In this document: positions 42,867-51,308 of the stretch, piece by piece
Numbering within the stretch: the stretch's first letter is position 1
Layout of the letters: the number at the start of each line of letters is the position of its first letter
Assembly: GCF_000336775.1 (NCBI RefSeq)
Contig: NZ_AOLJ01000014.1
Location: 143,478-207,477 of the forward strand
Direction of reading: 5' to 3'
Source of the DNA: Haloferax gibbonsii ATCC 33959
GTDB lineage: Archaea; Halobacteriota; Halobacteria; Halobacteriales; Haloferacaceae
DNA length: 64,000 nucleotides
Program-made: the position numbers and the translations under genes
Notes under the pieces: generated by a model
Database searches by the model: none
The model's input: the letters and a program-made list of their open reading frames with translations, nothing else
What the model was told of the DNA's origin: nothing

Positions 42867-44078
42867 TTATCGACCGAGTTCGGCGTGGGCGCTGGAGAGG
42901 TGTCGCGAGGCGAGCGCCGAAAGGAGCGAGAGTTCGCCCGCGAGGGAGCCGACGGCGATGCACTCGGCGAGGGCGTCGGCGTTGGAGCCGGCGGGGTCGC
43001 CGCCGCCGCTGACGCCGAGGATGTCGAGGCCCTCGGACTGCGTCGGGAGCTTCGTGCCGCCGCCGACGGTGCCGACTTCGAGGGAGGCGATGGAGACCGA
43101 GACGTAGAGGTCGCCGTCCTGCACCTCGGCGGTCGTGATGGCGTTCGCGCCCTCGACGACCTGCGCCTCGTCCTGTCCGGTGGCGAGGAACATCGCGGCG
43201 ACGACGTTGGCGACGTGGGCGTTGAAGCCGAGGCTCGCGGCCTTCGCGGAGCCGACGAGGTTCTTGCGGGTGTTGAGTTCGGCGACCGCTTCAGGCGTGG
43301 TGTGCAGGCGCTCTTCGACGACTTCGCGCGGGATGCGCACGTCGGCGGTGACGCTCCGGCCGCGGCCCTCGACGGCGTTGATTGCGGCGGGCTTCTTGTC
43401 GGTACAGAGGTTGCCCGAGAGGGCGACGAGCGAGGCGCTCGTCTCTTCTTCGACGACGCCGGAGGCGGCCTCGGTGGCGATGGTGGCCATGTTCATCCCC
43501 ATCGCGTCCTTGGTGTCGTAGCGGAACCGCAGGTAGACCGAGTTGCCGACGACGTACGGCGTCACGTCGAGGAGTTCGCCGTGGTTCGTCGTCTCCTCGG
43601 CGGCTTCCTTCAGCGCCGCGAAGTTGTCGCGGGTCCACGAGACGAGCGCCTCGGCCTCGGCCACGTCGGCGACGCGGAACACGGGCGCGCGGGTCATCCC
43701 GGACTTGAGGACGCGGGCGGTCGCGCCGCCGGCGCTGTTGATGACCGAACAGCCGCGGTTGACCGACGCGAGGAGCGCGCCCTCGGTGGTCGCGAGCGGG
43801 AGGTACTTCTCGCCGGAGACGGAGCCGCCGTCGACGCTGACGGGGCCGGCGACGCCCATCGGCACCTGAATCGCGCCGACCATGTTCTCGATGGCCGACT
43901 CGGCGGCCTCGGCGGGGAAGCCGTAGTTCCCGACCGCATCGAGCGACGCGCCGGACTGCGATTCGACGAGCAGCCGGCGCGCCTCGGCGGCGGTGTCGGC
44001 GTCGGCGTGCGCTTCGAGTTCGTGGAGGCGGAGTTCGCCCTCCCGAACGCGGTCGGCGAGGGACGCGGCGTCTGTCAT
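42867..44078 (-). CDS. hmgA: 3-hydroxy-3-methylglutaryl-CoA reductase (class I)
   Basis: Reduces HMG-CoA with NADPH to mevalonate, the committed step to isoprenoid membrane lipids. The 403 residues are the soluble catalytic part only, without the eukaryotic membrane domain. The catalytic residues appear in order: Glu in TTEGALLASVNRG, Lys in DKKPAAINAVEGRGR, Asp in GQDEAQVVEG and His in SRHLSSAHA near the end. The GTVGGGTKLPTQ block is also diagnostic. This gene is the known target of mevinolin and statins in Haloferax and the source of a resistance marker. Monocistronic, divergent from an amidohydrolase. Confidence 0.97.
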   Translation of the reverse strand: MTDAASLADRVREGELRLHELEAHADADTAAEARRLLVESQSGASLDAVGNYGFPAEAAESAIENMVGAIQVPMGVAGPVSVDGGSVSGEKYLPLATTEGALLASVNRGCSVINSAGGATARVLKSGMTRAPVFRVADVAEAEALVSWTRDNFAALKEAAEETTNHGELLDVTPYVVGNSVYLRFRYDTKDAMGMNMATIATEAASGVVEEETSASLVALSGNLCTDKKPAAINAVEGRGRSVTADVRIPREVVEERLHTTPEAVAELNTRKNLVGSAKAASLGFNAHVANVVAAMFLATGQDEAQVVEGANAITTAEVQDGDLYVSVSIASLEVGTVGGGTKLPTQSEGLDILGVSGGGDPAGSNADALAECIAVGSLAGELSLLSALASRHLSSAHAELGR

Positions 44079-44222
44079 GCCCCGACGTTTCCCGCGCCGG
44101 CCCTAACGCGTTCCGGTTCTTTCAACGGTCGCCGTCTGTTCCCGTCCGAGACCACCCGGCCACCGCCCGGCCACCCCGCCGCCTCCCGAACCGTTTTGCC
44201 CTCCCGCGTCGGGGTCGAACGT

Positions 44223-45884
44223 ATGACCGCGGCAGCGGACCTCGTACTGACGAACGCGGAGGTACACACGCTCGGCTCGCCCGACGAGACGCACGAAGCC
44301 GTCGCCGTCCGCGACGGCGAGGTCGTCCGCGTCGGCCGCGCGTTCGACGTGGAACTGCTCGTCGGCGTCGAGACGCGGGTCGTCGACTGCGGCGGCCGCG
44401 TCGTCCTCCCCGGCTTCATCGACGCCCACACGCACCTCCCGATGGTCGGCCGGTCGCTCGTCCACGCCGACCTCTCGGCCGCCGACTCCCCGGCGGAGGC
44501 GGTCGAACTGCTCCGCGAGCGAGCCGCCGAAGTCGAAGCTGACGACGGCGGAGCCGGCGGTGGTGGGGCCAGCAGCGACGGGACCGGCGACGAGACCGAC
44601 TGGGTGCTCGGCTACGGCTACGACGAGAGCACGTGGGACGAATCCAGGTATCTCACCCGCGACGACCTCGACGCCGTCTCCGAGTCGCTTCCCGTGGTCG
44701 CCTTCCGCGAGGACCTCCACACCGCCGGCGTCAACTCGGTCGTCCTCGACCGCTACGCCGACGAGATGCCCGGCTCGGGCGTGCAGACCGCCGGCGGAGA
44801 CGCTGCTTCCGAGGGCGTCGTCGACGGCGACGCCGCCGGCGAGCCGACGGGCGTCGTGGTCGAGGGCGCGGTCGACGTGCTCCGCGAGGCGACCGAACCG
44901 GGCCGCGAGGAGATGGCGGCGCTCGTCCGCGCCGCGCAGTCGTACGCGACCGCCCGCGGGGTCACCGGCGTCCACGACATGGTCCGCGGCTCCCGCGCGC
45001 CCGAGGTCTACCGCGACCTCGACGAAGCCGGCGAACTGGACCTCCGCGTCCGAATCAACTACTGGTCGGACCACCTCGACGCGCTCCGCGAGGTCGGTCT
45101 GCGGACGAACCACGGAGGCGGGAGCCGCGGCGACCTCGTCGCCGTCGGCGCGATAAAGACGTTCACCGACGGGAGCTTCGGCGGCCGGACCGCGAAGCTC
45201 ACCGAACCGTACGCGGACGCCGCGGGTGACCCCGACGCGGCCGACGACGAGACGGGCCAGTGGGTCGTCGACCCCGAAGAACTCCGGGAACTCGTCGCCG
45301 ACGCGGACGGGTCGGGCTACCAGCTCACCGCGCACGCCATCGGCGACGCGGCCATCGACGCAGTGCTCAACGCGTACGAGGAGACCGACGACCCCGACTC
45401 GGCCCGCCACCGGGTCGAACACGTCGAACTCGCCTCCGACGAGGCCATCGAACGGTTCGCCGAACTGGGCGTCGTCGCCTCGGTCCAGCCGAACTTCCTG
45501 AAGTGGGCCGACGAGGGCGGCCTCTACGACGCCCGCCTCGGCGAGCGACGCCTGCGGACCAACCGCTACCGCGACCTGCTCGACGCCGGGGTCGACCTCG
45601 CGTTCGGGAGCGACTGCATGCCGCTCGGGCCGCTTCTCGGCGTCGACCTCGCCACCGACCACCCGAACCCCGACCAGTCGCTCACCGTCACCGAGGCGCT
45701 CCGGGCGTACACGTCCGGCGCGGCCTACGCCGGCTTCGACGAAGACCGACTGGGAACCGTCGCGGTCGGCACCGCCGCGGACCTCGTCGTCCTCGACGAG
45801 TCGCCGTGGGAAACCGACTCGATTCGCGACGTCGCGGTCTCGATGACCGTCGTGGACGGTCGCGTCGTCTTCGAACGCGACTGA
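44223..45884 (+). CDS. Amidohydrolase family protein (YtcJ-like)
   Basis: A 553-residue metal-dependent hydrolase. The metal-binding HxH is at residues 69-71 (DAHTHLPM), followed by the characteristic YtcJ motif GAIKTFTDGSFGGRTA, HAIGDAAID, HRVEHVELAS and FGSDCMPLGP with the last catalytic Asp. The N-terminal and C-terminal sandwich strands (LVLTNAEVHTLGS; DGRVVFERD) complete the amidohydrolase fold. Substrates of this group are poorly known (amides, hydantoins, N-acyl compounds). An Ala/Gly/Asp-rich insertion lies near residues 100-120. The start MTAAADLVL is canonical. Confidence 0.9.
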   Translation: MTAAADLVLTNAEVHTLGSPDETHEAVAVRDGEVVRVGRAFDVELLVGVETRVVDCGGRVVLPGFIDAHTHLPMVGRSLVHADLSAADSPAEAVELLRERAAEVEADDGGAGGGGASSDGTGDETDWVLGYGYDESTWDESRYLTRDDLDAVSESLPVVAFREDLHTAGVNSVVLDRYADEMPGSGVQTAGGDAASEGVVDGDAAGEPTGVVVEGAVDVLREATEPGREEMAALVRAAQSYATARGVTGVHDMVRGSRAPEVYRDLDEAGELDLRVRINYWSDHLDALREVGLRTNHGGGSRGDLVAVGAIKTFTDGSFGGRTAKLTEPYADAAGDPDAADDETGQWVVDPEELRELVADADGSGYQLTAHAIGDAAIDAVLNAYEETDDPDSARHRVEHVELASDEAIERFAELGVVASVQPNFLKWADEGGLYDARLGERRLRTNRYRDLLDAGVDLAFGSDCMPLGPLLGVDLATDHPNPDQSLTVTEALRAYTSGAAYAGFDEDRLGTVAVGTAADLVVLDESPWETDSIRDVAVSMTVVDGRVVFERD

Positions 45885-45917
45885 GCGAACAATCGCCATC
45901 GACGGGGGAGTACATTC

Positions 45918-45934
45918 GAAGAAAATTATTCTTC
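45918..45934. promoter_or_regulatory. AT-rich near-palindrome 1 upstream of nadABC
   Basis: GAAGAAAATTATTCTTC, perfectly symmetrical apart from the centre. Its centre is 118 bp from the centre of the second site, about eleven helical turns, which would let two dimers face the same side. Confidence 0.5.
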
Positions 45935-46032
45935 AACCGAGTAGACGGCGCTCGCGGGTTCTGAATCCAATCAGACGGAAGTACCACCGACCAATCGGAG
46001 CTGTAGAGAATCTTTACGGGTAGGTGGCGAGT

Positions 46033-46055
46033 ATTGAAGAAAAATATTTTTCAAT
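46033..46055. promoter_or_regulatory. AT-rich near-palindrome 2 over the nadA promoter
   Basis: A 23-bp site beginning ATTGAAGAAAAA and ending TTTTTCAAT, sharing the TTGAAGAAAA half with site 1. The AAAAATATTTT core is the best TATA box for the operon, and the site ends 38 bp before the nadA GTG. A factor bound here would block transcription, for example when NAD is plentiful. Confidence 0.5.
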
Positions 46056-46093
46056 AAGGCCCGATGATTGGACTTCCACCGTGGTGACCAATC

Positions 46094-47251
46094 GTGGTTG
46101 AATTACAGTCGGTCGGGTTCGAGTCGGAGCTCAGCCTGTTCAAATACGACACGCTCGAACAGCTTCCGGAGAGCCACCGCGACCTCGACGAGGCCGCCCG
46201 CTCCCGGCGAATCGCCGCCGCCCGCGAGGAGCTCGGCGACCGAGTCATCGTGCTCGGACACAACTACCAGCGACGCGAAATCGTCGAGCACGCGGACTTC
46301 ATCGGCGACTCCTACGAGCTCTCGAAGCGCGCCGCCGAGTCCGATGCCGAGTACGTCGTCTTCGCCGGCGTGACGTTCATGGCCGAGAGCGCGGACATCA
46401 TCACCGACGACGACCAGACGGTGATTCTCCCGTCGATGGAGGCGTCGTGTCCGATGGCCGGGATGGCCGAGGCCGTGCAGGTCGACTCCGCGTGGGAGAT
46501 GCTCGTCGAGGAGTCCGGCGGCAAGGACATCATCCCCGTGACGTACATGAACTCCTACGCAGATCTGAAGGCCTTTTGCGCCTCCCACGGCGGGCTCATC
46601 TGCACCTCCTCGAACGCCGCCGACGCCTTCGAGTGGGCCTTCGAACGGGGCGACGCCGTGCTGTTCCTGCCCGACAAGCACCTCGGGCGCAACACGGCCG
46701 ACGACCTCGGCATCGACGGGGTCGTCGAGTGGGACCCGTGGGCCGGCGACGTGGCCGAGTCGATGGGCGCCGCCGGCGAGGTCGACCCCGAGATTCCCGA
46801 CCTCGGCGACGCCGAGGTCATCCTCTGGGACGGCTACTGTCAGGTCCACGAGCGCTTCCGCGTCGACCACGTCGAGGAGGCGCAGGCCGACGGCGCGAAG
46901 GTCGTCGCCCACCCCGAGTGCCGCCCGAGCGTCGTCGCGGCCGCCGACGAGGTCGGCTCGACGAGCCACATCTGCGACGTCATCGAGAACGCCGACCCCG
47001 GCGAGACGTGGGCCATCGGCACCGAAGTCCACCTCGCGCGACACCTCGCGCGCTGGCACCCCGAGGTCGACGTGCGGCCGCTCTGCGGCGACGCCTGCAT
47101 GGACTGCAACGCCATGCGGCAGGTCGACCCCAACTACCTGACGTGGGTGCTCGAAGAACTCGCCGCGGGCCGCGAACCCAACGTCGTCGAGGTCGCGCCC
47201 GAGGAGAAAGAACTCGCCGCGGTCGCGCTCGACCGCATGCTCGAACTATGA
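46094..47251 (+). CDS. nadA: Quinolinate synthase A
   Basis: Condenses iminoaspartate with dihydroxyacetone phosphate to quinolinate, the second step of de novo NAD synthesis. The 385-residue protein carries a [4Fe-4S] cluster; candidate ligands are Cys119 (EASCPM), Cys170 (LICTSSNAAD) and a Cys of GDACMDCNAM (Cys335 or Cys338). Other blocks are LGHNYQRREI (substrate), DKHLGRNTA and PECRPSV. It starts with GTG. Its stop overlaps the nadB ATG (ATGA) and nadB overlaps nadC, so all three are translated from one mRNA. Confidence 0.95.
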   Translation: MVELQSVGFESELSLFKYDTLEQLPESHRDLDEAARSRRIAAAREELGDRVIVLGHNYQRREIVEHADFIGDSYELSKRAAESDAEYVVFAGVTFMAESADIITDDDQTVILPSMEASCPMAGMAEAVQVDSAWEMLVEESGGKDIIPVTYMNSYADLKAFCASHGGLICTSSNAADAFEWAFERGDAVLFLPDKHLGRNTADDLGIDGVVEWDPWAGDVAESMGAAGEVDPEIPDLGDAEVILWDGYCQVHERFRVDHVEEAQADGAKVVAHPECRPSVVAAADEVGSTSHICDVIENADPGETWAIGTEVHLARHLARWHPEVDVRPLCGDACMDCNAMRQVDPNYLTWVLEELAAGREPNVVEVAPEEKELAAVALDRMLEL

Positions 47252-48831
47252 AGGCCGACGTGCTCGTCGTCGGCTCCGGCATCGCCGGCTGCGCCGCGGC
47301 CCTCGCCGCCGCCCGCGAGGGGGCCGACGTGCTCGTCGTCACGAAGGCGACCGAGCCCGAGGACGCCGCGTCCGACTGGGCGCAGGGCGGCATCGCCGTC
47401 ACCCAGTCCGCGCCCGAGGAGTTCGCCGCCGACATCCGCCGCGCGAGCGACGACACCGCCGACCCCGAGGCGGTCGAGACGCTCGTCTCCGAGTCCCGAG
47501 CCGTCGTCGAGGACGTGCTCTTGGACACGCTCGAAGTCGAGTTCGACGCGGTGGGCGGCGGCGCCGACGGCACCGACAGCACCGACGCCGCCGACTTCGA
47601 CCTCGCCCGCGAGGCGGGCCACTCCAGCCGCCGCATCCTCCACGTCGACGCCAGCACCGGCGCGCACGTCCTCCGGCCGTTCCTTCAGCACCTCTCGGCC
47701 CGCGACGGCGTGCGCATCGTCGACGACGCGACGGCGCTCGACCTCCTGACCGAGGAGGGAACCGTCCGCGGCGCGACCATCCTCGCCGACGGCGAGGTCG
47801 AACCCGTGTTCGCCGGGGCGACCGTCCTCGCCACCGGCGGCATCGGCGACTGTTACGCCCGGTCGACCAACCCCGCGGGCGCGACCGGCGACGGCGTGGC
47901 GATGGCCGCGCTCGCCGGCGCGACCGTCTCGGACATGCAGTACGTCCAGTTCCACCCGACGGCGTACGACCCCCGGACTGACCCCCAGGCCGACGACGAC
48001 GCGCAACCGTTCCTCGTCAGCGAAGCCGTTCGCGGCGAGGGCGCGGCCCTGCGCGACGCCGACGGCCGCCGATTCATGCCTGACGTGCACGAAGACGCCG
48101 AACTCGCCCCCCGAGACGTGGTCGCCCGCGCCGTCTCCCGCGCTCGCGACCGAACCGGCCGCGTCGTCCTCGACGTGTCCGACCTCGACTTCCGCGAGGA
48201 GTTCCCCGACCTCGCGGCGCTCTGCGACGACCGCGGCGTCGACCTCGACGCCGGCATCCCCGTCGCGCCGAGCGAGCACTTCCTCTGCGGCGGCGTCGCC
48301 GTCGACGACCGCGGCAGGACCTCGCTGTCCCGCCTGTTCGCCGCCGGCGAGTGCGCCCGCACCGGCGTCCACGGCGCGAACCGACTCGCCTCGACCAGCC
48401 TGCTCGAAGGGCTCGTCTGGGGCGTCCGCGCCGGCGAGACCGCGGCCGACCGGGGCCGCGGCGACGCCGAGGCCGTCGAGTACGCGCCGCCGCGCGACTC
48501 CGACCCGGCGCTGCCCGACGCCTTCGCCGACACGAAGTTCGACCGCCTCGGGCGGACGATGGACGAGTTCGTCGGCATCGAACGCACCCCCGACGGGCTC
48601 GGGACCGCGCGGGCTCGGCTCCGCCGCCTGAAGGGCGAGGTCGACGCCTACGCCCGCACCCGCGTCTCGCAGTCCATCTACGAACTCCGGAACGCCTGCG
48701 TCTCGTCGCTCCTCGTCGCCCGCGCGGCCGCCGACGCGCCGTCGGCCGGCTGTCACTCGCTGGTCGACCCGGACGGAAGCGAGGAGAGCGACGACGCCGG
48801 ACGGGGGGTGACCCCGCGTGCTGACGACTGA
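47248..48831 (+). CDS. nadB: L-aspartate oxidase
   Basis: Oxidises L-aspartate to iminoaspartate with FAD, the first step of de novo NAD synthesis. The 527-residue protein has an N-terminal FAD motif VGSGIAGCAAAL, the ASDWAQGGIAV block, HSSRRILHVD (active-site arginine region) and the C-terminal GECARTGVHGANRLASTSLLEGLVWG, followed by the helical succinate dehydrogenase-like cap. The ATG lies within the nadA stop (4-nt overlap). Complete; no residue seems to be missing. Confidence 0.95.
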   Translation: MKADVLVVGSGIAGCAAALAAAREGADVLVVTKATEPEDAASDWAQGGIAVTQSAPEEFAADIRRASDDTADPEAVETLVSESRAVVEDVLLDTLEVEFDAVGGGADGTDSTDAADFDLAREAGHSSRRILHVDASTGAHVLRPFLQHLSARDGVRIVDDATALDLLTEEGTVRGATILADGEVEPVFAGATVLATGGIGDCYARSTNPAGATGDGVAMAALAGATVSDMQYVQFHPTAYDPRTDPQADDDAQPFLVSEAVRGEGAALRDADGRRFMPDVHEDAELAPRDVVARAVSRARDRTGRVVLDVSDLDFREEFPDLAALCDDRGVDLDAGIPVAPSEHFLCGGVAVDDRGRTSLSRLFAAGECARTGVHGANRLASTSLLEGLVWGVRAGETAADRGRGDAEAVEYAPPRDSDPALPDAFADTKFDRLGRTMDEFVGIERTPDGLGTARARLRRLKGEVDAYARTRVSQSIYELRNACVSSLLVARAAADAPSAGCHSLVDPDGSEESDDAGRGVTPRADD

Positions 48832-49624
48832 GACCGTCGAGCGCTGGCTGGCCGAGGACGTCGGCCACCGCGACGTGACGAACGACGTGCCCGGCGACAC
48901 CACCGGGCGACTCGTGGCGAAGGAGCCGGCGGTCGCCGCCGGTCTCGACGCCGCCGTCGCCGTCTTCGACTACCTCGGCGTCGAGGCCGAGCGAACGGTC
49001 GAAGTCGGTGACGCGGTCGAAGCCGGGGACGAAGTGCTGCGAGTCGACGGCGACGCCCGGAGCGTCCTCCGCGGCGAGCGCGTCGCCGCCAACGTCGTCG
49101 GCCACGCCTCCGGGGTCGCGACCACGACTCGCGAGGCGGTCGCCGCCGCCCGCGAGGTCTCCGACTCGGTCCGGGTCGCCGCGACCCGCAAGACCACGCC
49201 CGGCCTCCGCGGCGTCGAAAAGCGCGCCGTCGTCGCCGGCGGCGGCGACACCCACCGCCTCACGCTCTCGGGGATGGTGATGGTCAAGGACAACCACGTC
49301 ACCGAACTCGGGCTTGAGGAGGCCGTCCGCCGCTTCGCCGAGCGCAAGTCGTTCGCGACGAAGCTCGAAGTCGAAGTCGAGACGCCCGAGATGGGCGAGC
49401 GCGCCGCGGCCGCCGGAGCCGACATCGTCTTGTTCGACAACCTCCCGCCCGAGGCGGTCCGCGAGGGCGTCTCCCGGCTCCCCGAGGGCGTCATCGCCGA
49501 GGCCAGCGGCGGCATCACGCCGGAGACGCTCCCCGCCTACGCCGACACCGGCGTCGACGTGGTCTCGATGGGCTGGCTCACCCACAGCGCGCCGAGTTCG
49601 GACTTCTCCTTCCGGACCGGGTGA
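48818..49624 (+). CDS. nadC: Nicotinate-nucleotide pyrophosphorylase (carboxylating)
   Basis: Converts quinolinate and PRPP to nicotinate mononucleotide with loss of CO2, third step of de novo NAD synthesis. The 268 residues carry RKTTPGLR (PRPP and quinolinate binding), MVKDNH, and the ASGGITPETL phosphate loop near the C-terminus. It begins with GTG inside nadB, overlapping it by 14 nt, which implies translational coupling. With nadA and nadB the complete aspartate pathway is here; nadD and nadE are not in the window. Confidence 0.95.
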   Translation: MLTTETVERWLAEDVGHRDVTNDVPGDTTGRLVAKEPAVAAGLDAAVAVFDYLGVEAERTVEVGDAVEAGDEVLRVDGDARSVLRGERVAANVVGHASGVATTTREAVAAAREVSDSVRVAATRKTTPGLRGVEKRAVVAGGGDTHRLTLSGMVMVKDNHVTELGLEEAVRRFAERKSFATKLEVEVETPEMGERAAAAGADIVLFDNLPPEAVREGVSRLPEGVIAEASGGITPETLPAYADTGVDVVSMGWLTHSAPSSDFSFRTG

Positions 49625-49687
49625 GCGGGCCGGTCCACCCGGAGCGAAGGGAAAACCCCTTACTGCCGGTCGTCGCACTCGCGGGCA

Positions 49688-50485
49688 ATGGGCTTCTTCG
49701 ACGACCTCCGCGACCGCATCGAGGCGACAGACAGCGTCGTCTCGGTCGGCCTCGACGCCGACATCGACCGCATCCCCGACCACCTCCTCGACAAGGACCT
49801 CCCGCGGTGGGCGTTCAACCGCCGCATCATCGACGCGACCCACGAGCACGCCGCGGCGTACAAGCCGAACGCGGCGTTCTACGAGGACGAAGACGGCTGG
49901 CGCTCCCTGCGCGAGACCGTCGCCTACGCCCACGGCAAGGGCGTGCCTGTCCTCCTCGACGCCAAGCGCGCCGACATCGGTAACACGACCCGCAAGTACG
50001 CCGACCTGCTCGACGACGCCGACGCCATCACGGTCAACCCCTACATGGGCCGCGACTCCATCCAGCCGTTCCTCGCCCGCGAGGACAAGGGCGTGTTCGT
50101 CCTCTGTCGGACCTCGAACCCCGGCGGCTCCGACCTCCAGTCGCTCGAACTCGATTCGGGCGAACCCCTCTACGAGCGCGTCGCGGCGCTCTGCGACCTC
50201 TGGAACGAACACGGGAACGTCGGTCTCGTCGTCGGCGCGACCGGTCCCGACGAACTGGAACACCTCCGCGAACAGGTGCCCGACCTGCCCTTCCTCGTCC
50301 CCGGCGTCGGGGCGCAGGGCGGCGACGCCGAGGCCGCCGTCGAGTTCGGCCTCGCCGACGGCGTCGGTCTCGTGAACTCCTCTCGCGGCATCATCTTCGC
50401 CGGCGAGGACGACGGCGAGGACTTCGACAAGGCCGCCGGACAGGCGGCCAAGCGCCTCAAAAAGCGGCTGAACCAGTACCGCTGA
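49688..50485 (+). CDS. pyrF: Orotidine 5'-phosphate decarboxylase (long PyrF type)
   Basis: Decarboxylates OMP to UMP in pyrimidine synthesis. At 265 residues it is the longer type, as seen in haloarchaea and mycobacteria. The catalytic block is LLDAKRADIGNTTRKYA (Lys and two Asp) near residue 90, followed by VNPYMGRDS, VVGATGPDEL and LVPGVGAQGGD (phosphate loop). The start MGFFDDLRDRI fits other species. It lies 63 nt after nadC in the same direction; both pathways use PRPP-linked nucleotides, so shared transcription is possible but not needed. Confidence 0.95.
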   Translation: MGFFDDLRDRIEATDSVVSVGLDADIDRIPDHLLDKDLPRWAFNRRIIDATHEHAAAYKPNAAFYEDEDGWRSLRETVAYAHGKGVPVLLDAKRADIGNTTRKYADLLDDADAITVNPYMGRDSIQPFLAREDKGVFVLCRTSNPGGSDLQSLELDSGEPLYERVAALCDLWNEHGNVGLVVGATGPDELEHLREQVPDLPFLVPGVGAQGGDAEAAVEFGLADGVGLVNSSRGIIFAGEDDGEDFDKAAGQAAKRLKKRLNQYR

Positions 50486-50576
50486 GTCGGCGCGGGCGCT
50501 CGATTTTCGGCGGGTGACTCTTCGGCGGGTGACTCCCCGGCGAGACGTTTACCACCGTGCGCCCCTAACTGCGCTC

Positions 50577-51167
50577 GTGGACCGAGACCGACTCGTCATG
50601 GGGCTCGCGGCGGTGTTCGCGGGAATCACCATGCTCCTCGTCGTGTTGGCGTTCGCCTACCGGCAGCTCCTGTTGCTGTTCGTCGCCGTCCCCTTCGGCG
50701 CGACGACGTACTTCATGTACGCCCACGTCAGCGGCCGCCTCGAAGAGCGGTTCCGCAGGACCCGCGTCCGCGCCGACGCCGGGCGCGGCGGGTTCGGCTT
50801 CCGGTCGGACCGACGGCGGGGCGACCGCCGGGAGACCGGCGGCTTCGGCGCGGGTCCCCGCGACGACCCCCAAGAGGGACCGCGAACCGGTCGATTCGGC
50901 CCGAACGCCGGCCCTGGCGGCGGATTCGACGGCGGTCGGCGGAGACGACGCGCCCGCGACGGAAGCGGGACGCGAGTCCGCCCGCCGCGGCGCGGCATGA
51001 GTCGGCAGAAAGCCCTCGAAACGCTCGACCTCGACGACGACGCCTCCGAAGACGAGGTGAAAGCGGCCTACCGGAAGCGAGTCAAGGAGACCCACCCGGA
51101 CTCGAAGACCGGCGACGAGGAGGCGTTCAAGCGTGTCAACCGCGCCTACGAGCGCCTGACCGAGTAA
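50577..51167 (+). CDS. Membrane-anchored protein with C-terminal J domain
   Basis: A 196-residue DnaJ-like protein of inverse layout. Residues about 8-50 hold two hydrophobic helices (GLAAVFAGITMLLVVLAFAY and QLLLLFVAVPFGATTYFMY). A long Gly/Arg/Asp-rich linker (residues 60-140) follows, and the J domain sits at the C-terminus with HPDS, the HPD loop that activates Hsp70, near residue 175. It should recruit DnaK to the membrane. Start is GTG at 50577. DnaK and DnaJ themselves are not in this window. Family is secure for the J domain only. Confidence 0.85.
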   Translation: MDRDRLVMGLAAVFAGITMLLVVLAFAYRQLLLLFVAVPFGATTYFMYAHVSGRLEERFRRTRVRADAGRGGFGFRSDRRRGDRRETGGFGAGPRDDPQEGPRTGRFGPNAGPGGGFDGGRRRRRARDGSGTRVRPPRRGMSRQKALETLDLDDDASEDEVKAAYRKRVKETHPDSKTGDEEAFKRVNRAYERLTE

Positions 51168-51308
51168 CGCGGTTTCCTTTTCACCCGCATTCGACCGGCA
51201 CGAGCCTCGACGAGCGCCCCCGCGTCGGTTCCGTCTCGATTGCGGTACGTTCTCATGGCAATCGCTACCGCGGAAAGCGTTTTCACGGTCGGTTTCCTAC
51301 CCGCTTCC

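Noticed and set aside
42798-44222. Open frame leading into the amidohydrolase on the plus strand
   Set aside because: It lies opposite HMG-CoA reductase and has no family features; the amidohydrolase has a canonical start at 44223.
46447-47247. Upstream in-frame extension of nadB inside nadA
   Set aside because: The extension is Arg/Gly-rich and overlaps nadA in another frame. The FAD motif of nadB begins right after ATG 47248, which overlaps the nadA stop as ATGA.
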